From: an uncultured Bacteroides sp.
GTDB taxonomy: Bacteria; Bacteroidota; Bacteroidia; Bacteroidales; Bacteroidaceae
Length of the DNA stretch: 64,000 bases
Reading direction: 5' to 3'
Assembly: GCA_949288585.1 (NCBI GenBank)
Contig: CASEKR010000014.1
Coordinates: 1-64,000 of the forward strand
Made by a program: the position numbers and the translations under genes. How positions within the stretch are numbered: position 1 is the first letter of the stretch; each line of letters opens with the position of its first letter. The notes below the pieces were generated by a model that was not told where the DNA came from, did not search any database, and saw only the letters and a program-made list of their open reading frames with translations. This document shows, piece by piece, positions 34,050 to 43,531 of the stretch.

Positions 34050-34970
34050 TTAGTTGAAAGCGGGAATATCTACGGTCACGTCGTCCCACTCCAATACTTC
34101 ATAGGTGAACTGTACGGTGGCTTTGCTAATCAGCGTGGCCGTGATGCGCAGTTTCTTGTTGCGGGGTAATTCTGTTACGCTGCTCATATCCACAGTCCGT
34201 CTTTCTTCGCCCCACCAGGCCGAGAAGCCATAACCGTTGGAACCGGCCTTGCTTTCATAGAGGTAGGTGGTAACCGGTTCGCTTGTTTCCTCGGCATTAA
34301 CCGTTATAGTGTTTAATATGAAATCTTCCGTACCAGTGTTTAATGTGCTGTTTGTCGGGAATAAACTTGTTTCGGTAGTGCCTGCGTCGGAAAGGTTGAT
34401 GTTGTTGACGGTTTGTCGTTCCGGCGTAGCGTTGACTACGACAAATTCTATCTTGGCTACCACAAACTCTAGTTGCATGGTGAAGTTGTCCGTTGTTTCT
34501 GGCACAATTTCTTTCGTGGCAAAAGCTGTTTGGGGGATTTGCCCGTCATCGGTTGCGTTGAAGTCGTTCCGGAGGATGCGGCTTTTCAATGCGTTCAAAT
34601 CAATGTCTTTGCCATCCAGGCTTTCACCGCTGTTCAGGAAGCCGGCTTCGTTGGCAATGGCGTAGAAGTCGAAGTTTTCCCCGTCGGTTTCTATGGTCAG
34701 TTCGCTGAAGTTGAATGTGCGCTGGAAGTCGTTGCCGGCGATGTTGTCTTCAAATTCGTTATAAATGATTTCGTTGTTGCTGCTTCTTGCCACAATGACG
34801 CGCAAGGTTTTCATTTCTTCGTTCGGTTCCAGGTTGTGGCCTTCTTGGTTGTTCTGGTCCTGGTAGTCGCTCCGTGTCGATACGCTCAGTGTTACCGTAG
34901 TGCTCTCCCGTGCCGCATAGTCGTCTTTGATGCAGGACGCGGGCAGCAGGAGCAGTGCCGTGGCCAGCAT
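34050..34970 (-). CDS. Fimbrillin-like lipoprotein (FimB/Mfa2-type), 5' end altered
   Basis: The 306-residue protein begins with MLATALLLLPASC, a hydrophobic core plus lipobox (C13) but without the basic n-region expected of a signal peptide. The mature part reads VTLSVSTRS, MKTLRVIVARSSNNEIIYNEF and FDFYAIANEAGFL, as in Mfa/FimB-type subunits. Upstream in frame the codons would read YAHSKTQV before the ATG, suggesting the authentic start was lost when the recombinase fragment was joined at about 34977. It may still be expressed from the recombinase promoter, but secretion could be weak. Confidence 0.72.
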   Translation of the reverse strand: MLATALLLLPASCIKDDYAARESTTVTLSVSTRSDYQDQNNQEGHNLEPNEEMKTLRVIVARSSNNEIIYNEFEDNIAGNDFQRTFNFSELTIETDGENFDFYAIANEAGFLNSGESLDGKDIDLNALKSRILRNDFNATDDGQIPQTAFATKEIVPETTDNFTMQLEFVVAKIEFVVVNATPERQTVNNINLSDAGTTETSLFPTNSTLNTGTEDFILNTITVNAEETSEPVTTYLYESKAGSNGYGFSAWWGEERRTVDMSSVTELPRNKKLRITATLISKATVQFTYEVLEWDDVTVDIPAFN

Positions 34971-34977
34971 GACCTGC

Positions 34978-35160
34978 GTTTTGGAATGCGCGTAGCCATC
35001 CGGCAGTGATGGCGGAAAAGGGCAGGGCGCGCCCTCCGCAAAAATCGGTTATCCGGCGCAGGGCGGCGCGGTAGACGTGGGCGGTGCCGAAGCGGCCTTC
35101 GTGTTCCAGCCTTTCGATTTGCGTGGACATGTAGGCCGTGAGACTGTAGTTCTTCTTCAT
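34978..35160 (-). pseudogene. Tyrosine recombinase (integrase), N-terminal fragment
   Basis: Sixty-one residues from the ATG at 35160 match the N-terminal SAM-like core-binding domain of Bacteroides tyrosine recombinases (YMSTQIERLEHEGRFGTAHV, then ITAGWLRAFQN). Homology stops at about 34977, where the frame runs into the fimbrillin signal region; the whole catalytic domain (R-H-R-Y) is missing. In Bacteroides such recombinases often sit directly upstream of fimbrial genes and invert their promoters. This looks like a deletion that fused the stump to the fimbrial operon. Confidence 0.75.
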
Positions 35161-35220
35161 AAGTTTTCAGTTGATGGGTTTATGGATTGTTTGAAGTTCT
35201 CAGAGTCCATGGGGCTGGTG

Positions 35221-35270
35221 AAAAAAAGCAGTCCCGTCACCCTGCCAGGCAGGCGGAGTGACGGGACTGC
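35221..35270 (-). terminator. Rho-independent terminator of the leuS-yitT-rdgB operon
   Basis: GCAGTCCCGTCA (35228-35239) pairs perfectly with TGACGGGACTGC (35259-35270). On the minus strand it is followed by seven T (35221-35227). It lies 30 nt past the rdgB stop. Confidence 0.88.
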
Positions 35271-35299
35271 AAAATGTCGGTATGTGCCCCCGACGTTTT

Positions 35300-35881
35300 T
35301 TATTGCAACGTGTTCAGGAACTTGCAGAGTTTCTGCACCCCGAGCGCGCGGTGGCTGATTTTGTTTTTCAGCCCGTCGCCCATCTCGGCAAAAGTCTGCT
35401 CGTATCCGTCCGGCATGAAGATGGGGTCGTAGCCGAACCCCGACGTGCCCCGGCGCGTTTGGGTGATTTTCCCGTTTACGACGCCTTCGAAGAGGTGCTC
35501 TTTCCCGTTCAGGATGAGGGCGAAGACCGTGCGGAATCGGGCTTTTCGGTTCTCCACGCCTTCCAAATCCAGCAACAACTTGCGCATGTTCGCCTCCGAA
35601 TTGTGGGCTTCGCCGGCATAGCGGGCCGAATACACGCCGGGCGCTCCTCCCAGCGCCTCCACTTCCAGGCCCGTGTCGTCGGCAAAGCAATCCTTGTGGT
35701 ACTTCTCGTAGACAAACCGGGCTTTCTGCAAAGCGTTCCCCTCCAAGGTATCGGCCGTTTCGGGAATATCGGCCTCGCAACCGATGTCTTTCAAGCTGAA
35801 GATTTCAATCTTCTCTCCTATGATGGCTTTCACTTCCTCCAGCTTGTGGTTGTTGTTAGTGGCAAATACAAACTTCTTCAT
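35300..35881 (-). CDS. rdgB: Non-canonical purine NTP pyrophosphatase (RdgB/HAM1)
   Basis: The 193-residue enzyme hydrolyses dITP, dXTP and related nucleotides to the monophosphate, keeping them out of DNA. Signature motifs are [12 protein letters not shown] at the N-terminus, [20 protein letters not shown] around residue 70, FGYDPIF, and [10 protein letters not shown] at the C-terminus. The length is typical. It is last in the leuS-yitT-rdgB run, 35 bp after YitT, and followed by a strong terminator. Confidence 0.94.
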   Translation of the reverse strand: MKKFVFATNNNHKLEEVKAIIGEKIEIFSLKDIGCEADIPETADTLEGNALQKARFVYEKYHKDCFADDTGLEVEALGGAPGVYSARYAGEAHNSEANMRKLLLDLEGVENRKARFRTVFALILNGKEHLFEGVVNGKITQTRRGTSGFGYDPIFMPDGYEQTFAEMGDGLKNKISHRALGVQKLCKFLNTLQ

Positions 35882-35916
35882 ATCTCGATACGTTTTCTGT
35901 TAATAGCTGCGGGTTG

Positions 35917-36825
35917 CTATTTCTTCTTCGCTTTCAACCGGTCGAAACCTTCGCCATAGACGCCGATGACCGAGCTTTGGGAGACGAAAGCGTTGGGGTC
36001 GACCTCCTTCACCAGTTGGAAGATTTCGTTCGACTGGCGCTTGTAGGCCAACACCACCAAGACCTTCACGTGGTTCTGGCTATACCAGCCCGTGCCGTCC
36101 AATACCGTCACGCCCCGGTGCGTCTCGCGGGTGATGCGGTCGGCTATTTCTTCATATTTATTGCTGAAAATAAGGAACTGCACCGACTGGCGGGCACTGT
36201 TCACGATGTAGTCTATGACGAAACCCATGACGAACAGCGTCACGAAGCCGAAGATGACGCGCCTCCAGTCGTGGAAGACGAAGTAACAGGAACTGATGAT
36301 CAGGCAGTCTACCAACATCACCATGCGTCCCAGCGCCACATCTTTATATTTATGTACCACGGCGGCAATGATGTCCGTGCCGCCCGTGCTGCCCCCGCAG
36401 TTGAAGGCAATGCCCAGCCCCGCGCCGCACATCACTGAACCGATGAGGCAGGCCATGGTGTCCTGTCCTGGTCCCAGCAGTTGGGGGAAAGTGCCGTCCG
36501 GATTCTTCACCAACCATTGGGTAAACTCCAGCATCAGCGTCAGCACGATGATGGCGTAGGTAGTCTTGATGCTGAACTTCGGTCCCAGGACTTTGATGGC
36601 CAGCGTCATCAGCACCGCGTTAATCAGGAAGTACGTGTACTGGATGGGAAAGCCCGTTGAGTAGTAAATGATGGCTCCGATACCCGTGGTTCCGCCGGTG
36701 GTTATCTGATAAGGAATCATGAACACCGCCCAGGCCAGCGCATAACTGAAGAGACCCAGGGCTATGAAAAGATAGTCCCGGCTCTCCCGTAAGATTTCGG
36801 CTTTTGTTGGTTTCTTCAATTGCAT
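35917..36825 (-). CDS. YitT family membrane protein (DUF161/DUF2179), copy 2
   Basis: The 302-residue protein has the same architecture as the YitT copy at 27.4 kb. Membrane helices carry FMIPYQITTGGTTGIGAIIY and FNCGGSTGGTDIIAAVV. A C-terminal DUF2179 domain follows (TRETHRGVTVLDGTGWYS, VKEVDPNAFVSQSSVIGVYG). Function unknown. It starts 4 bp after the leuS stop, so the two are co-transcribed. Confidence 0.9.
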   Translation of the reverse strand: MQLKKPTKAEILRESRDYLFIALGLFSYALAWAVFMIPYQITTGGTTGIGAIIYYSTGFPIQYTYFLINAVLMTLAIKVLGPKFSIKTTYAIIVLTLMLEFTQWLVKNPDGTFPQLLGPGQDTMACLIGSVMCGAGLGIAFNCGGSTGGTDIIAAVVHKYKDVALGRMVMLVDCLIISSCYFVFHDWRRVIFGFVTLFVMGFVIDYIVNSARQSVQFLIFSNKYEEIADRITRETHRGVTVLDGTGWYSQNHVKVLVVLAYKRQSNEIFQLVKEVDPNAFVSQSSVIGVYGEGFDRLKAKKK

Positions 36826-36829
36826 ACGT

Positions 36830-39632
36830 TTATTTTACTACAATGTTGATGATCTTCTTTGGCACGACGATGACCTTGACCACCTGCTTGCCTTCCATCC
36901 ACTTGGCGGAACGCTCGTCAGCCAGCACGGCGGCTTGGATGTCGTCAGCTTGCGCGTCGGCGGGGAAGGACTGGTTGAAGCGGGCTTTCCCGTTGAAGGA
37001 AACGGTGTAGTTGACCGTGTTCTCCACCAGGTATTCCTCGTTCCACTCAGGCCACCGGGCGTCGCACACCGATCCTTCGCCGCCCAGCTGTTCCCACAAT
37101 TCCTCGCAGACGTGCGGGGCAAAGGGAGCCAGCGTGATGACCAGCGGCGTAAGCACTTCGCGTTTATTGCACTTCAAGGAAGCCAATTCATTGACGCATA
37201 TCATGAAGGCGCTGACCGACGTGTTGTAAGAGAAAGCCTCGATGTCGCCCGTTACTTTCTTGATGAGTTTGTGCAGGGATTTCAGTTCTTCCGGTGTGGC
37301 TTCCCCGTCCGTCACTTGCCAATTGCCTGTGCGGTCATAGAAGAGCGACCAGAATTTCTTCAGGAAGCGGTGAACACCGTCGATGCCGTTCGTGTCCCAA
37401 GGCTTGGATTGCTCTACCGGGCCTAAGAACATCTCATACATGCGCAGGGTGTCGGCGCCGTATTTCTCCACAATCATGTCGGGATTCACCACGTTGTACA
37501 TCGACTTCGACATTTTCTCCACGGCCCATCCGCAGACATACTTGCCGTCTTCCAGGATGAACTCGGCCGTGTTGTACTCCGGACGCCAGTTCTTGAAGGC
37601 TTCGATGTCCAGCACATCATTCTGCACGATGTTCACATCCACGTGGAGTGGGGTCGTGTCGTATTGGTCTTTCAATCCCAGTGACACGAACGTATTGGTG
37701 TCTTTGATTCGATATACGAAATTGCTCCTGCCCTGAATCATGCCCTGGTTCACCAATTTCTGGAAAGGCTCTTCTACCACAGAGACGCCCAAATCATGCA
37801 GGAATTTATTCCAGAAACGCGAATAAATCAAGTGTCCCGTGGCGTGTTCCGTGCCGCCCACGTAGAGGTCGACATTGCGCCAGTAGGCATCTACCTTGGC
37901 GTCTACCAAAGCTTTGTCATTACGTGGGTCCATGTAGCGCAGATAATACGCGCTGGAGCCGGCAAAGCCCGGCATGGTATTCAATTCGAGGGGGAAGATA
38001 GTCTGGTTATCAATCTTTTCGTTTTCTACCACGCAGTTATTTACCGTGTCCCATGCCCATTTCTTCGCATGTCCCAACGGGGGCTCTCCGGTCTCGGTAG
38101 GTTGGAATTTGCTCACCTCGGGCAACTCCAGCGGGAGGCAACTTTCGGGAATCATGTAGGGCATTCCATCTTTGTAGTACACGGGGAAAGGTTCGCCCCA
38201 ATAACGCTGGCGGCTGAAGATGGCATCGCGCAGGCGGTAGTTCACCTTCACCCGTCCCAAGCCATGCTCTTTCACGTATTTCTTGGTGGCGGCAATGGCC
38301 TCTTTAATGGTCAACCCGTTCAGGTTCAAGTCGCAATAAGGCACGGCATCTTTGCGAGGCGAGTTGCATACGATGCCTTCCTTAGCGTCGAAACTCTCTT
38401 CGCTCACGTCGCATCCTTCCACCAGGGGCACAATGGGCAGGTTGAAATGTTTGGCAAAGGCATAGTCGCGGCTATCATGTGCAGGCACGGCCATGATGGC
38501 TCCCGTTCCGTATCCGGCCAGCACGTAATCCGAAATCCAGATAGGCACTGCTTCGCCCGTGAAAGGATTGATAGCGTATGAACCCGAGAAGACGCCCGTC
38601 ACGCTCCGGTCGCTGATGCGTTCGCGTTCCGTGCGTTTCTTTGTGCGGTCCAGGTAAGCGTCCACTTCGGCTTTTTGTGTTTCAGTGGTCAGTTGGGACA
38701 CCAATTCGCTTTCCGGTGCCAATACCATGAAGGTGACGCCGAACATGGTGTCGGCACGGGTGGTGAAGATGGTGAACTCCAAATCGCTGTCTTTCACCTT
38801 GAATTGCACTTCTGCGCCTTCCGAGCGTCCTATCCAGTTGCGCTGCGTCTCTTTCAGTGAGTCTGTCCATTGGATGTTTTCCAATCCATCCAACAGACGC
38901 TGGGCGTAGGCCGACACTCTCAAGCACCATTGGCGCATCTTCTTCTGTACCACGGGGTAACCGCCACGTTCGCTCACGCCGTCCACCACTTCGTCGTTGG
39001 CCAGCACCGTACCCAGTTGCGGGCACCAGTTCACCATCGTTTCGCCTAGATAAGCGATGCGGTAGTTCATCAGGATTTCCTGCTGTTCTTTCTCGCTCTT
39101 GGCCTTCCATTCTTCGGCCGTGAAGCAAAGTTCTTCCGAGCAAGCCGCATCCAGATCTTTCGTGCCCGTCTTTCCGAACATTTCGGTAAGCTCTGCTATC
39201 GGGCGTGCCTGCTGCCGGGCATTGTCATAGTAGCTGTTGAACATCTGCTGGAAAGCCCATTGCGTCCAATGGTAATACTCCGGGTCGCAGGTGCGTATCT
39301 CGCGGCTCCAGTCGAAGGAGAAACCAATCTTGTCCAACTGTTCGCGGTAGCGGTTGATATTGTTGACGGTCGTAATTGCAGGGTGTTGTCCGGTCTGGAT
39401 GGCATACTGTTCGGCGGGCAATCCGTAAGCGTCATACCCCATCGGGTTGAGCACGTTGAACCCGCAGAGCCGTTTATATCTGGCGTAGATGTCCCCCCGC
39501 CCCGCTGGGGTAGGGAAACATGTTGAGCACATAAAATTTCTGCTTGTTCTTGTCTTCCTTCACGCGGTACGTCTGGTTTTCCACCCACCGTTGTTGCCAT
39601 TTCTTTTCAATATCCCTGAAATTATATTCCAT
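36830..39632 (-). pseudogene. leuS: Leucyl-tRNA synthetase LeuS, frameshifted with loss of the HIGH-type motif
   Basis: The reading frame starts at the ATG at 39632 ([16 protein letters not shown]) and reaches MFPYPSGAG. It then breaks at about 39494; the remainder continues in another frame from [21 protein letters not shown] to the stop at 36830. Family members have about 12 residues between these segments, including the ATP-binding HxGH motif, so about 36 nt are missing and one G is left (net loss 35). Downstream domains look intact: the editing domain and the KMSKS loop ([14 protein letters not shown]). LeuRS is essential, so the likeliest explanations are a sequence or assembly error in the C-rich stretch GTCCCCCCGCCCCG, or a second leuS elsewhere. 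Confidence 0.88.
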
Positions 39633-39683
39633 GTCGTCTTGTAGTGATTGGGTTAAATACTTGGTTAGTTGCTTTAAACGCTG

Positions 39684-39691
39684 CAAATTTA
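39684..39691 (-). promoter_or_regulatory. -7 element for leuS
   Basis: CAAATTTA reads TAAATTTG on the minus strand, 52 nt upstream of the leuS ATG. Confidence 0.5.
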
Positions 39692-39738
39692 CGGGATTAT
39701 TTTCAGATTCAGTGCGGTATGGTGGAAAAAACACGTCG

Positions 39739-40638
39739 TTACCCTTCTCTGCCGAATTTTTCCCGGTAGGTGAAAGGCGAAAAACCTGTATATTTTTTGA
39801 ACACTTTTGAGAAATAGGGAATATCGTCAAATTTCAGGCAATAGGCAATGTCCTTGATGCTTCTCTGAGTGGTGGCAAGGAAATCTTTGGCCTGCCGCAT
39901 CTTCAGTTCTTGGATATAATGCGCCGGGGACAATCCCGTATATGCTTTGAACATCTTTCTGAACCATGAATAACTCATGTTGACGGCAGATGCCACTTCT
40001 TCCGGTGAAATGCCTTCCGACAGGCGTTCGCGGATAATCACTTTTGCTTTGTCTATCTGTTCTGCCGATTGGTCATCAAACTTGCCGTTTTGCGAATAAT
40101 ACATGGTCATTCCCAAAATTAGATTGGCTATCCCCGCCAAGTATTGCTGGCAAGCGGCTTTCTCTTCCATAGCCACGCTGATGGCCTGCTGGTAAAGCCG
40201 GACAATGCTGTCTTGCAATCCCACCCGGTACACAATCCGGTCGCGGGCGAAGAAGTTGTTGCTGAAACGGCTGTCCATGTTGACGCCTTCAAACCCGATC
40301 CAATACTCCTGCCATCCGGTCTTTTTATCGGGGAAATAACTGTGCCACCGGTGGGGTTGCAGAATCAGCATGTCTCCCTCCTTTATTTCCATGCATTTCT
40401 CTGGGGCTGTATAGAAGAAACCTTTTCCCCGCGTGATGTAGAGCAACTGGTAACTGTCGAGGCAACGCCCGCCGGAAGGCGTAAAATAGAAACTCTCCGG
40501 ATGCCCGGTGCGGGGAGGATAGGTATTGTATCCGGGAGGCACGGATTCGCTTCCTACTGTATTGACCGTGATTCCCCAGTCGATGTCCCGCTGGCTCCGT
40601 ACCAGATACTTGTAGTTATGGGAAGATGTATTATCCAT
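39739..40638 (-). CDS. rhaR: AraC family transcriptional regulator, probable rhamnose regulator (RhaR)
   Basis: The 299-residue protein has an N-terminal cupin-like sugar-sensing domain (residues about 20-170: [30 protein letters not shown]). Two C-terminal AraC helix-turn-helix motifs follow ([20 protein letters not shown] and [28 protein letters not shown]). Its place, divergent from rhaB-rhaA-rhaT-rhaD with a 151-bp shared promoter region, matches the RhaR activator arrangement of B. thetaiotaomicron. L-rhamnose or a derivative is the presumed effector. Ends 106 bp before leuS on the same strand. Confidence 0.85.
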   Translation of the reverse strand: MDNTSSHNYKYLVRSQRDIDWGITVNTVGSESVPPGYNTYPPRTGHPESFYFTPSGGRCLDSYQLLYITRGKGFFYTAPEKCMEIKEGDMLILQPHRWHSYFPDKKTGWQEYWIGFEGVNMDSRFSNNFFARDRIVYRVGLQDSIVRLYQQAISVAMEEKAACQQYLAGIANLILGMTMYYSQNGKFDDQSAEQIDKAKVIIRERLSEGISPEEVASAVNMSYSWFRKMFKAYTGLSPAHYIQELKMRQAKDFLATTQRSIKDIAYCLKFDDIPYFSKVFKKYTGFSPFTYREKFGREG

Positions 40639-40658
40639 GGTTCTTCATCTTTTCTCTG

Positions 40659-40666
40659 CAAAGATA
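40659..40666 (-). promoter_or_regulatory. -7 element for the AraC regulator
   Basis: CAAAGATA reads TATCTTTG on the minus strand, 21 nt upstream of the regulator ATG. Confidence 0.58.
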
Positions 40667-40753
40667 AGGTTTATCAGGAAATGCCGGATGCGAAAAATCA
40701 AAAATAGCCTATGATAAAGTCATTTATTTTAAGCGTCCAACCTTTTTCCCGGC

Positions 40754-40761
40754 TATTTTTG
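40754..40761 (+). promoter_or_regulatory. -7 element for the rhamnose operon
   Basis: TATTTTTG matches TAnnTTTG, 28 nt upstream of the rhaB ATG. The 87 bp between the two divergent elements must hold the RhaR sites; I could not define them. Confidence 0.58.
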
Positions 40762-40789
40762 CAGCATTGTTCATTAATCATTTCATATC

Positions 40790-42268
40790 ATGGAAACCAA
40801 GCATTTCATTGCTTTCGATTTGGGCGCGACCAGCGGACGGACCATCTTGGGGACATTGTCGGGCGGGCGGCTGGAAATGGAGGAAGTAACCCGTTTCCCA
40901 AACTCCCTCTTGCAACTCGGCGGACACTTTTATTGGAACATCTATTCTTTGTATGAGAACCTGAAGAAGGGGCTGGCAGCCGTGGCACAGAAAAAAATCC
41001 CTGTCGTCTCGGCCGGCATAGACACGTGGGGAGTCGATTTTGCATTCGTCTCTCCCGACGGTTCCCTCATGGGGCTTCCGTTTTCTTACAGGGACCCTCA
41101 GACTGCCGGGAAGAAGGAAGAATTTTTCCGCGACGTAATGCCTGCCGACGAACTTTACAGAAGGACAGGCATACAGCATCTGGACTTCAACAGCGTATTC
41201 CAACTATACACGTTGAAGCAACGGGGTGACTTTGCGTTGAGCCACGCCGAAAGCCTGCTTTTTATCCCCGACGCCCTGTCGTATCTGCTGACCGGAAACA
41301 AAGTGACCGAATATACCATCGCTTCCACTTCGCAGCTGCTGAACCCGTGGACGCGCAGTTTCGATGCAGAACTGTTGGGCAGGCTGGGGGTGGAAGAATC
41401 GTTGTTCGGCAAGCTGGTGGAACCCGGAGAAACCGTCGGCATGTTGGCCAAAGACATTTGCGAGGAAATGCAAATGGAACCCATACCCGTCATTGCCGTG
41501 GCGGGTCACGACACGGCATCGGCCGTGGCTGCCGTCCCGGCAAAGGGCAGGAACTTTGCCTACCTGAGTTCTGGCACCTGGTCCTTGATGGGCATCGAGA
41601 CAGACAGGCCGGTAGTGGACGAAGATACTTTCCGTTTCAACATCACGAATGAAGGAGGGGTGGACGGGACCATCCGCTTGCTGAAGAACATTACCGGCCT
41701 ATGGATTCTGGAGCAGTGCCTGAAGAAATGGCAGAAAGAAGGCATGGATTATACCTATCCGCAACTGGTGGAACTGGCCGGGAAAGCCGAACCTTTCGCC
41801 TGTTTTATCTATCCGGACGACCCAACCTTCGCCAACCCGTCCGATATGCCGGAAGCCATCCGTGCCTATTGCGGGCGCACCGGGCAGAAATGCCCCCAAA
41901 CACACGGGGAGTTTATCCGTACTATCTTCGAAAGCCTGGCGTTGAGGTACCGCGAAGTGCTGGACATCTTCCGCAAACTTTCCGCCTACCCGATAGAAAA
42001 ACTGCACATCATCGGCGGAGGCTCACGGAACCGCTTGCTGAACCAATTCACTGCAAACGCCACCGGGCTTCCGGTCCTGGCCGGCCCTGCCGAAGCCTCT
42101 TCCATCGGGAACATCCTGTTGCAGGCAAAGGCTGCCGGCATGGTCTCCTCTCTCCAGGAAATGCGTGACATTATCTCCGCCAATGTACAGCCGGAACTGT
42201 TCCTGCCGGAAGAACAGGAAAAGTGGGACAAAGCATATGGAAACTATTTATTAACCGTCAAACAATAA
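40790..42268 (+). CDS. rhaB: L-rhamnulokinase
   Basis: The 492-residue FGGY-family kinase phosphorylates L-rhamnulose to L-rhamnulose 1-phosphate. The N-terminal ATPase phosphate-1 motif is FDLGATSGRTILG. VSAGIDTWGVDFAFV contains the substrate-binding aspartate. Family signatures follow in VAGHDTASAVAAVP, FAYLSSGTWSLMGIE and the adenosine loop IIGGGSRNRLLNQFTA. The length agrees with RhaB (about 480-490). It is first in the operon; rhaA follows after 6 bp. Called rhaK in the B. thetaiotaomicron literature. Confidence 0.94.
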   Translation: METKHFIAFDLGATSGRTILGTLSGGRLEMEEVTRFPNSLLQLGGHFYWNIYSLYENLKKGLAAVAQKKIPVVSAGIDTWGVDFAFVSPDGSLMGLPFSYRDPQTAGKKEEFFRDVMPADELYRRTGIQHLDFNSVFQLYTLKQRGDFALSHAESLLFIPDALSYLLTGNKVTEYTIASTSQLLNPWTRSFDAELLGRLGVEESLFGKLVEPGETVGMLAKDICEEMQMEPIPVIAVAGHDTASAVAAVPAKGRNFAYLSSGTWSLMGIETDRPVVDEDTFRFNITNEGGVDGTIRLLKNITGLWILEQCLKKWQKEGMDYTYPQLVELAGKAEPFACFIYPDDPTFANPSDMPEAIRAYCGRTGQKCPQTHGEFIRTIFESLALRYREVLDIFRKLSAYPIEKLHIIGGGSRNRLLNQFTANATGLPVLAGPAEASSIGNILLQAKAAGMVSSLQEMRDIISANVQPELFLPEEQEKWDKAYGNYLLTVKQ

Positions 42269-42274
42269 AGAATC

Positions 42275-43531
42275 ATGAAAGAATCGACCATCTTAAGCAC
42301 TTACGAAATCGCGAAAGAACGTTATGCCTCTTTGGGGGTAGATACGGACAACGTATTGGAAACCATGCAGAATTTCCACCTGTCATTACACTGCTGGCAG
42401 GCGGATGACGTGACAGGTTTCGAAGTACAGGGAGAAGCGTTGAGCGGCGGCATCCAGGCCACCGGAAACTATCCCGGAAAAGCCCGCAACATCGACGAAC
42501 TGAGGCAGGATATCCTGAAAGCGGCGTCTTACATCCCGGGCACCCATCGCCTGAACCTGCATGAAATCTATGGTGATTTTAAAGGTGAAAAGGTAGACCG
42601 CGACCAAGTGGAACCCAAGCATTTCCAAAGCTGGATGGAATGGGGCAGGGAACACCACATGAAACTGGACTTCAATTCTACTTCGTTCTCGCACCCGAAG
42701 AGCGGGAACCTCACTCTGTCGAACCCCGACGAAGGCATCCGCCGCTTCTGGATAGAGCATACCAAGCGCTGCCGGGTCATTGCCGACTTCCTGGGCGAAG
42801 CGCAGGACGACCCCTGCATGATGAACCTGTGGATACACGACGGGAGCAAGGACATCACGGTGGACCGCATGAAATACCGCGAACTGCTGAAAGACTCGCT
42901 CGACCAGGTTTTTGCCACCGAATATCCCCACATGAGAGATTGCATAGAATCGAAAGTGTTCGGCATCGGACTGGAAAGCTACACGGTGGGTTCGAACGAC
43001 TTTTACATCGGTTATGGCGTGTCGCGCGGCAAGGTCATTACCCTGGATACGGGCCATTTCCACCCGACGGAAAGCGTGGCCGACAAAGTCTCTTCCCTGT
43101 TGCTCTTTGTGCCCGAACTGATGCTGCACGTCAGCCGCCCTGTACGCTGGGACTCGGACCACGTGACCATCATGGACGACCCGACGCAGGAACTCTTCCA
43201 CGAAATTGTGCGTTGCAATGCCTTCGACCGCGTCCATTACGGACTCGACTATTTCGACGCTTCCATCAACCGCATTGGCGCCTACGTCGTCGGAAGCCGC
43301 GCCGCACAGAAGTGCATGATGCGTGCCTTGCTTGAACCCCTGACCCTTCTCCGCCAATATGAAGCAAACGGACAGGGATTCGAGCGCCTGGCCCTGCTGG
43401 AAGAAAGCAAGTCTTTGCCTTGGACGGCCGTGTGGGACATGTTCTGTCTGAAGAACAATGTGCCCGTGGGCGAGGGCTACGTGGCTGAAATAGAGAAATA
43501 CGAAGCGGATGTCACCTCAAAACGCTGCTGA
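42275..43531 (+). CDS. rhaA: L-rhamnose isomerase
   Basis: The 418-residue TIM-barrel metal-dependent isomerase converts L-rhamnose to L-rhamnulose. RhaA-specific segments are LHCWQADDVTGFE, HRLNLHEIYGDF, LDFNSTSFSHPKSGNLTLS, CMMNLWIHDGSKD and LDTGHFHPTESVADKVSS with metal-binding His/Asp residues. The length matches the family (about 419). Its TGA shares bases with the rhaT ATG (TGATG). Called rhaI in B. thetaiotaomicron. Confidence 0.95.
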   Translation: MKESTILSTYEIAKERYASLGVDTDNVLETMQNFHLSLHCWQADDVTGFEVQGEALSGGIQATGNYPGKARNIDELRQDILKAASYIPGTHRLNLHEIYGDFKGEKVDRDQVEPKHFQSWMEWGREHHMKLDFNSTSFSHPKSGNLTLSNPDEGIRRFWIEHTKRCRVIADFLGEAQDDPCMMNLWIHDGSKDITVDRMKYRELLKDSLDQVFATEYPHMRDCIESKVFGIGLESYTVGSNDFYIGYGVSRGKVITLDTGHFHPTESVADKVSSLLLFVPELMLHVSRPVRWDSDHVTIMDDPTQELFHEIVRCNAFDRVHYGLDYFDASINRIGAYVVGSRAAQKCMMRALLEPLTLLRQYEANGQGFERLALLEESKSLPWTAVWDMFCLKNNVPVGEGYVAEIEKYEADVTSKRC

